This document shows, piece by piece, positions 63,920-64,000 of a stretch of 64,000 bases of DNA (positions are counted from its first letter, which is position 1; each line of letters starts with the position of its first letter). Where the stretch lies: the NCBI RefSeq assembly GCF_006007965.1, contig NZ_CP040748.1:558001-622000 (forward strand), in the 5' to 3' direction. Under the pieces are notes generated by a model. That model saw only the letters and a program-made list of their open reading frames with translations, did not search any database and had not been told where the DNA came from. This DNA is from Nocardioides jishulii (GTDB lineage: Bacteria; Actinomycetota; Actinomycetes; Propionibacteriales; Nocardioidaceae). The position numbers and the translations under genes are program-made.

Positions 63920-63972
63920 AGCCGGTCAACGGTTCGGGGTCGGCGTCGAGCAGCAGGCAGAATGGACGCACG

Positions 63973-64000
63973 ATGTCCGCGCCCACCGAACCCACGCTCG
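63973..64000 (+). CDS. Start of a further gene, truncated by the window edge
   Basis: ATG 63973 begins MSAPTEPTL and runs off the window. A CAGAAT hexamer lies 9 bases upstream, similar to other leaderless starts here. Only nine codons are visible, so no family can be given. Confidence 0.4.

Overview
The window is one contiguous stretch of very GC-rich, gene-dense chromosome from an actinobacterium, most likely a Nocardioides-like member of the Nocardioidaceae. The evidence is mshA (mycothiol), an F420-dependent NADP reductase, CarD, the SenX3-RegX3 phosphate pair, a DUF222/HNH (13E12-type) protein behind a textbook LexA box, and frequent GTG starts. About fifteen genes look leaderless: a TANNNT or CANNNT -10 hexamer lies only 6-8 bases before the start codon. 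No rRNA, tRNA, transposase, integrase or CRISPR array was recognised.

Layout. 1-4,616: the end of a thiolase, a winged-helix (HTH_42) protein, a TetR regulator and a secreted Thr-Pro-repeat surface protein. 4,668-8,266: a minus-strand Opp/Nik-type ABC importer operon (two permeases, two ATPases, no binding protein) headed by a translationally coupled 19-residue Arg-rich leader peptide and a perfect dyad. 8,267-9,194: a gene-free stretch with nested and mutually exclusive stems and a four-repeat operator in front of a cobalamin-binding MerR (CarH/LitR-like) regulator. 10,163-16,618: fatty-acid type SDR and acyl-CoA dehydrogenase, the F420 reductase, a perfect 84-bp tandem duplication, and small housekeeping or unknown genes. 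16,717-24,225: the CstA/YbdD uptake pair, a TetR/FMN-reductase divergon, an HTH-membrane fusion, and small enzymes and membrane proteins. 24,250-34,655: the SOS-type HNH gene, hemerythrin, typA, ferritin behind a possible iron box, a frameshifted metallo-hydrolase, a racemase, a regulator/membrane-protein operon with three matching operators, and an RNase HI fusion.

34,751-56,240 matches, by recollection, two conserved mycobacterial neighbourhoods placed side by side: mshA, YbjN-like gene, regX3-senX3 and gpm, then carD, ispD, ispF, cysS and rlmB. Here phoU is divergent from senX3 with 11-base-spaced PHO-type repeats between them. A block of exported proteins (molybdopterin oxidoreductase, GH3 glycosidase, beta-helix lipoprotein, C39-like peptidase) lies between ispF and cysS. 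A second gene that looks like a broken IspD half faces ispD. 56,373-64,000: an RTX-like repeat protein, a Mug-type glycosylase, an orphan adenine methyltransferase, a YbdK-type ligase, a ThrE-type exporter, an SDR and a flavin-binding small protein.

The strongest candidates for new biology are the cobalamin MerR regulator, which keeps the W-x9-EH signature but lacks the adjacent histidine of CarH, together with its operator and the structured DNA beside it; the leader-peptide-coupled ABC operon; the degenerate IspD paralogue; and the TTTCC-N5-GGAAA operator cluster. All family names rest on motif recognition by eye; no search was run.
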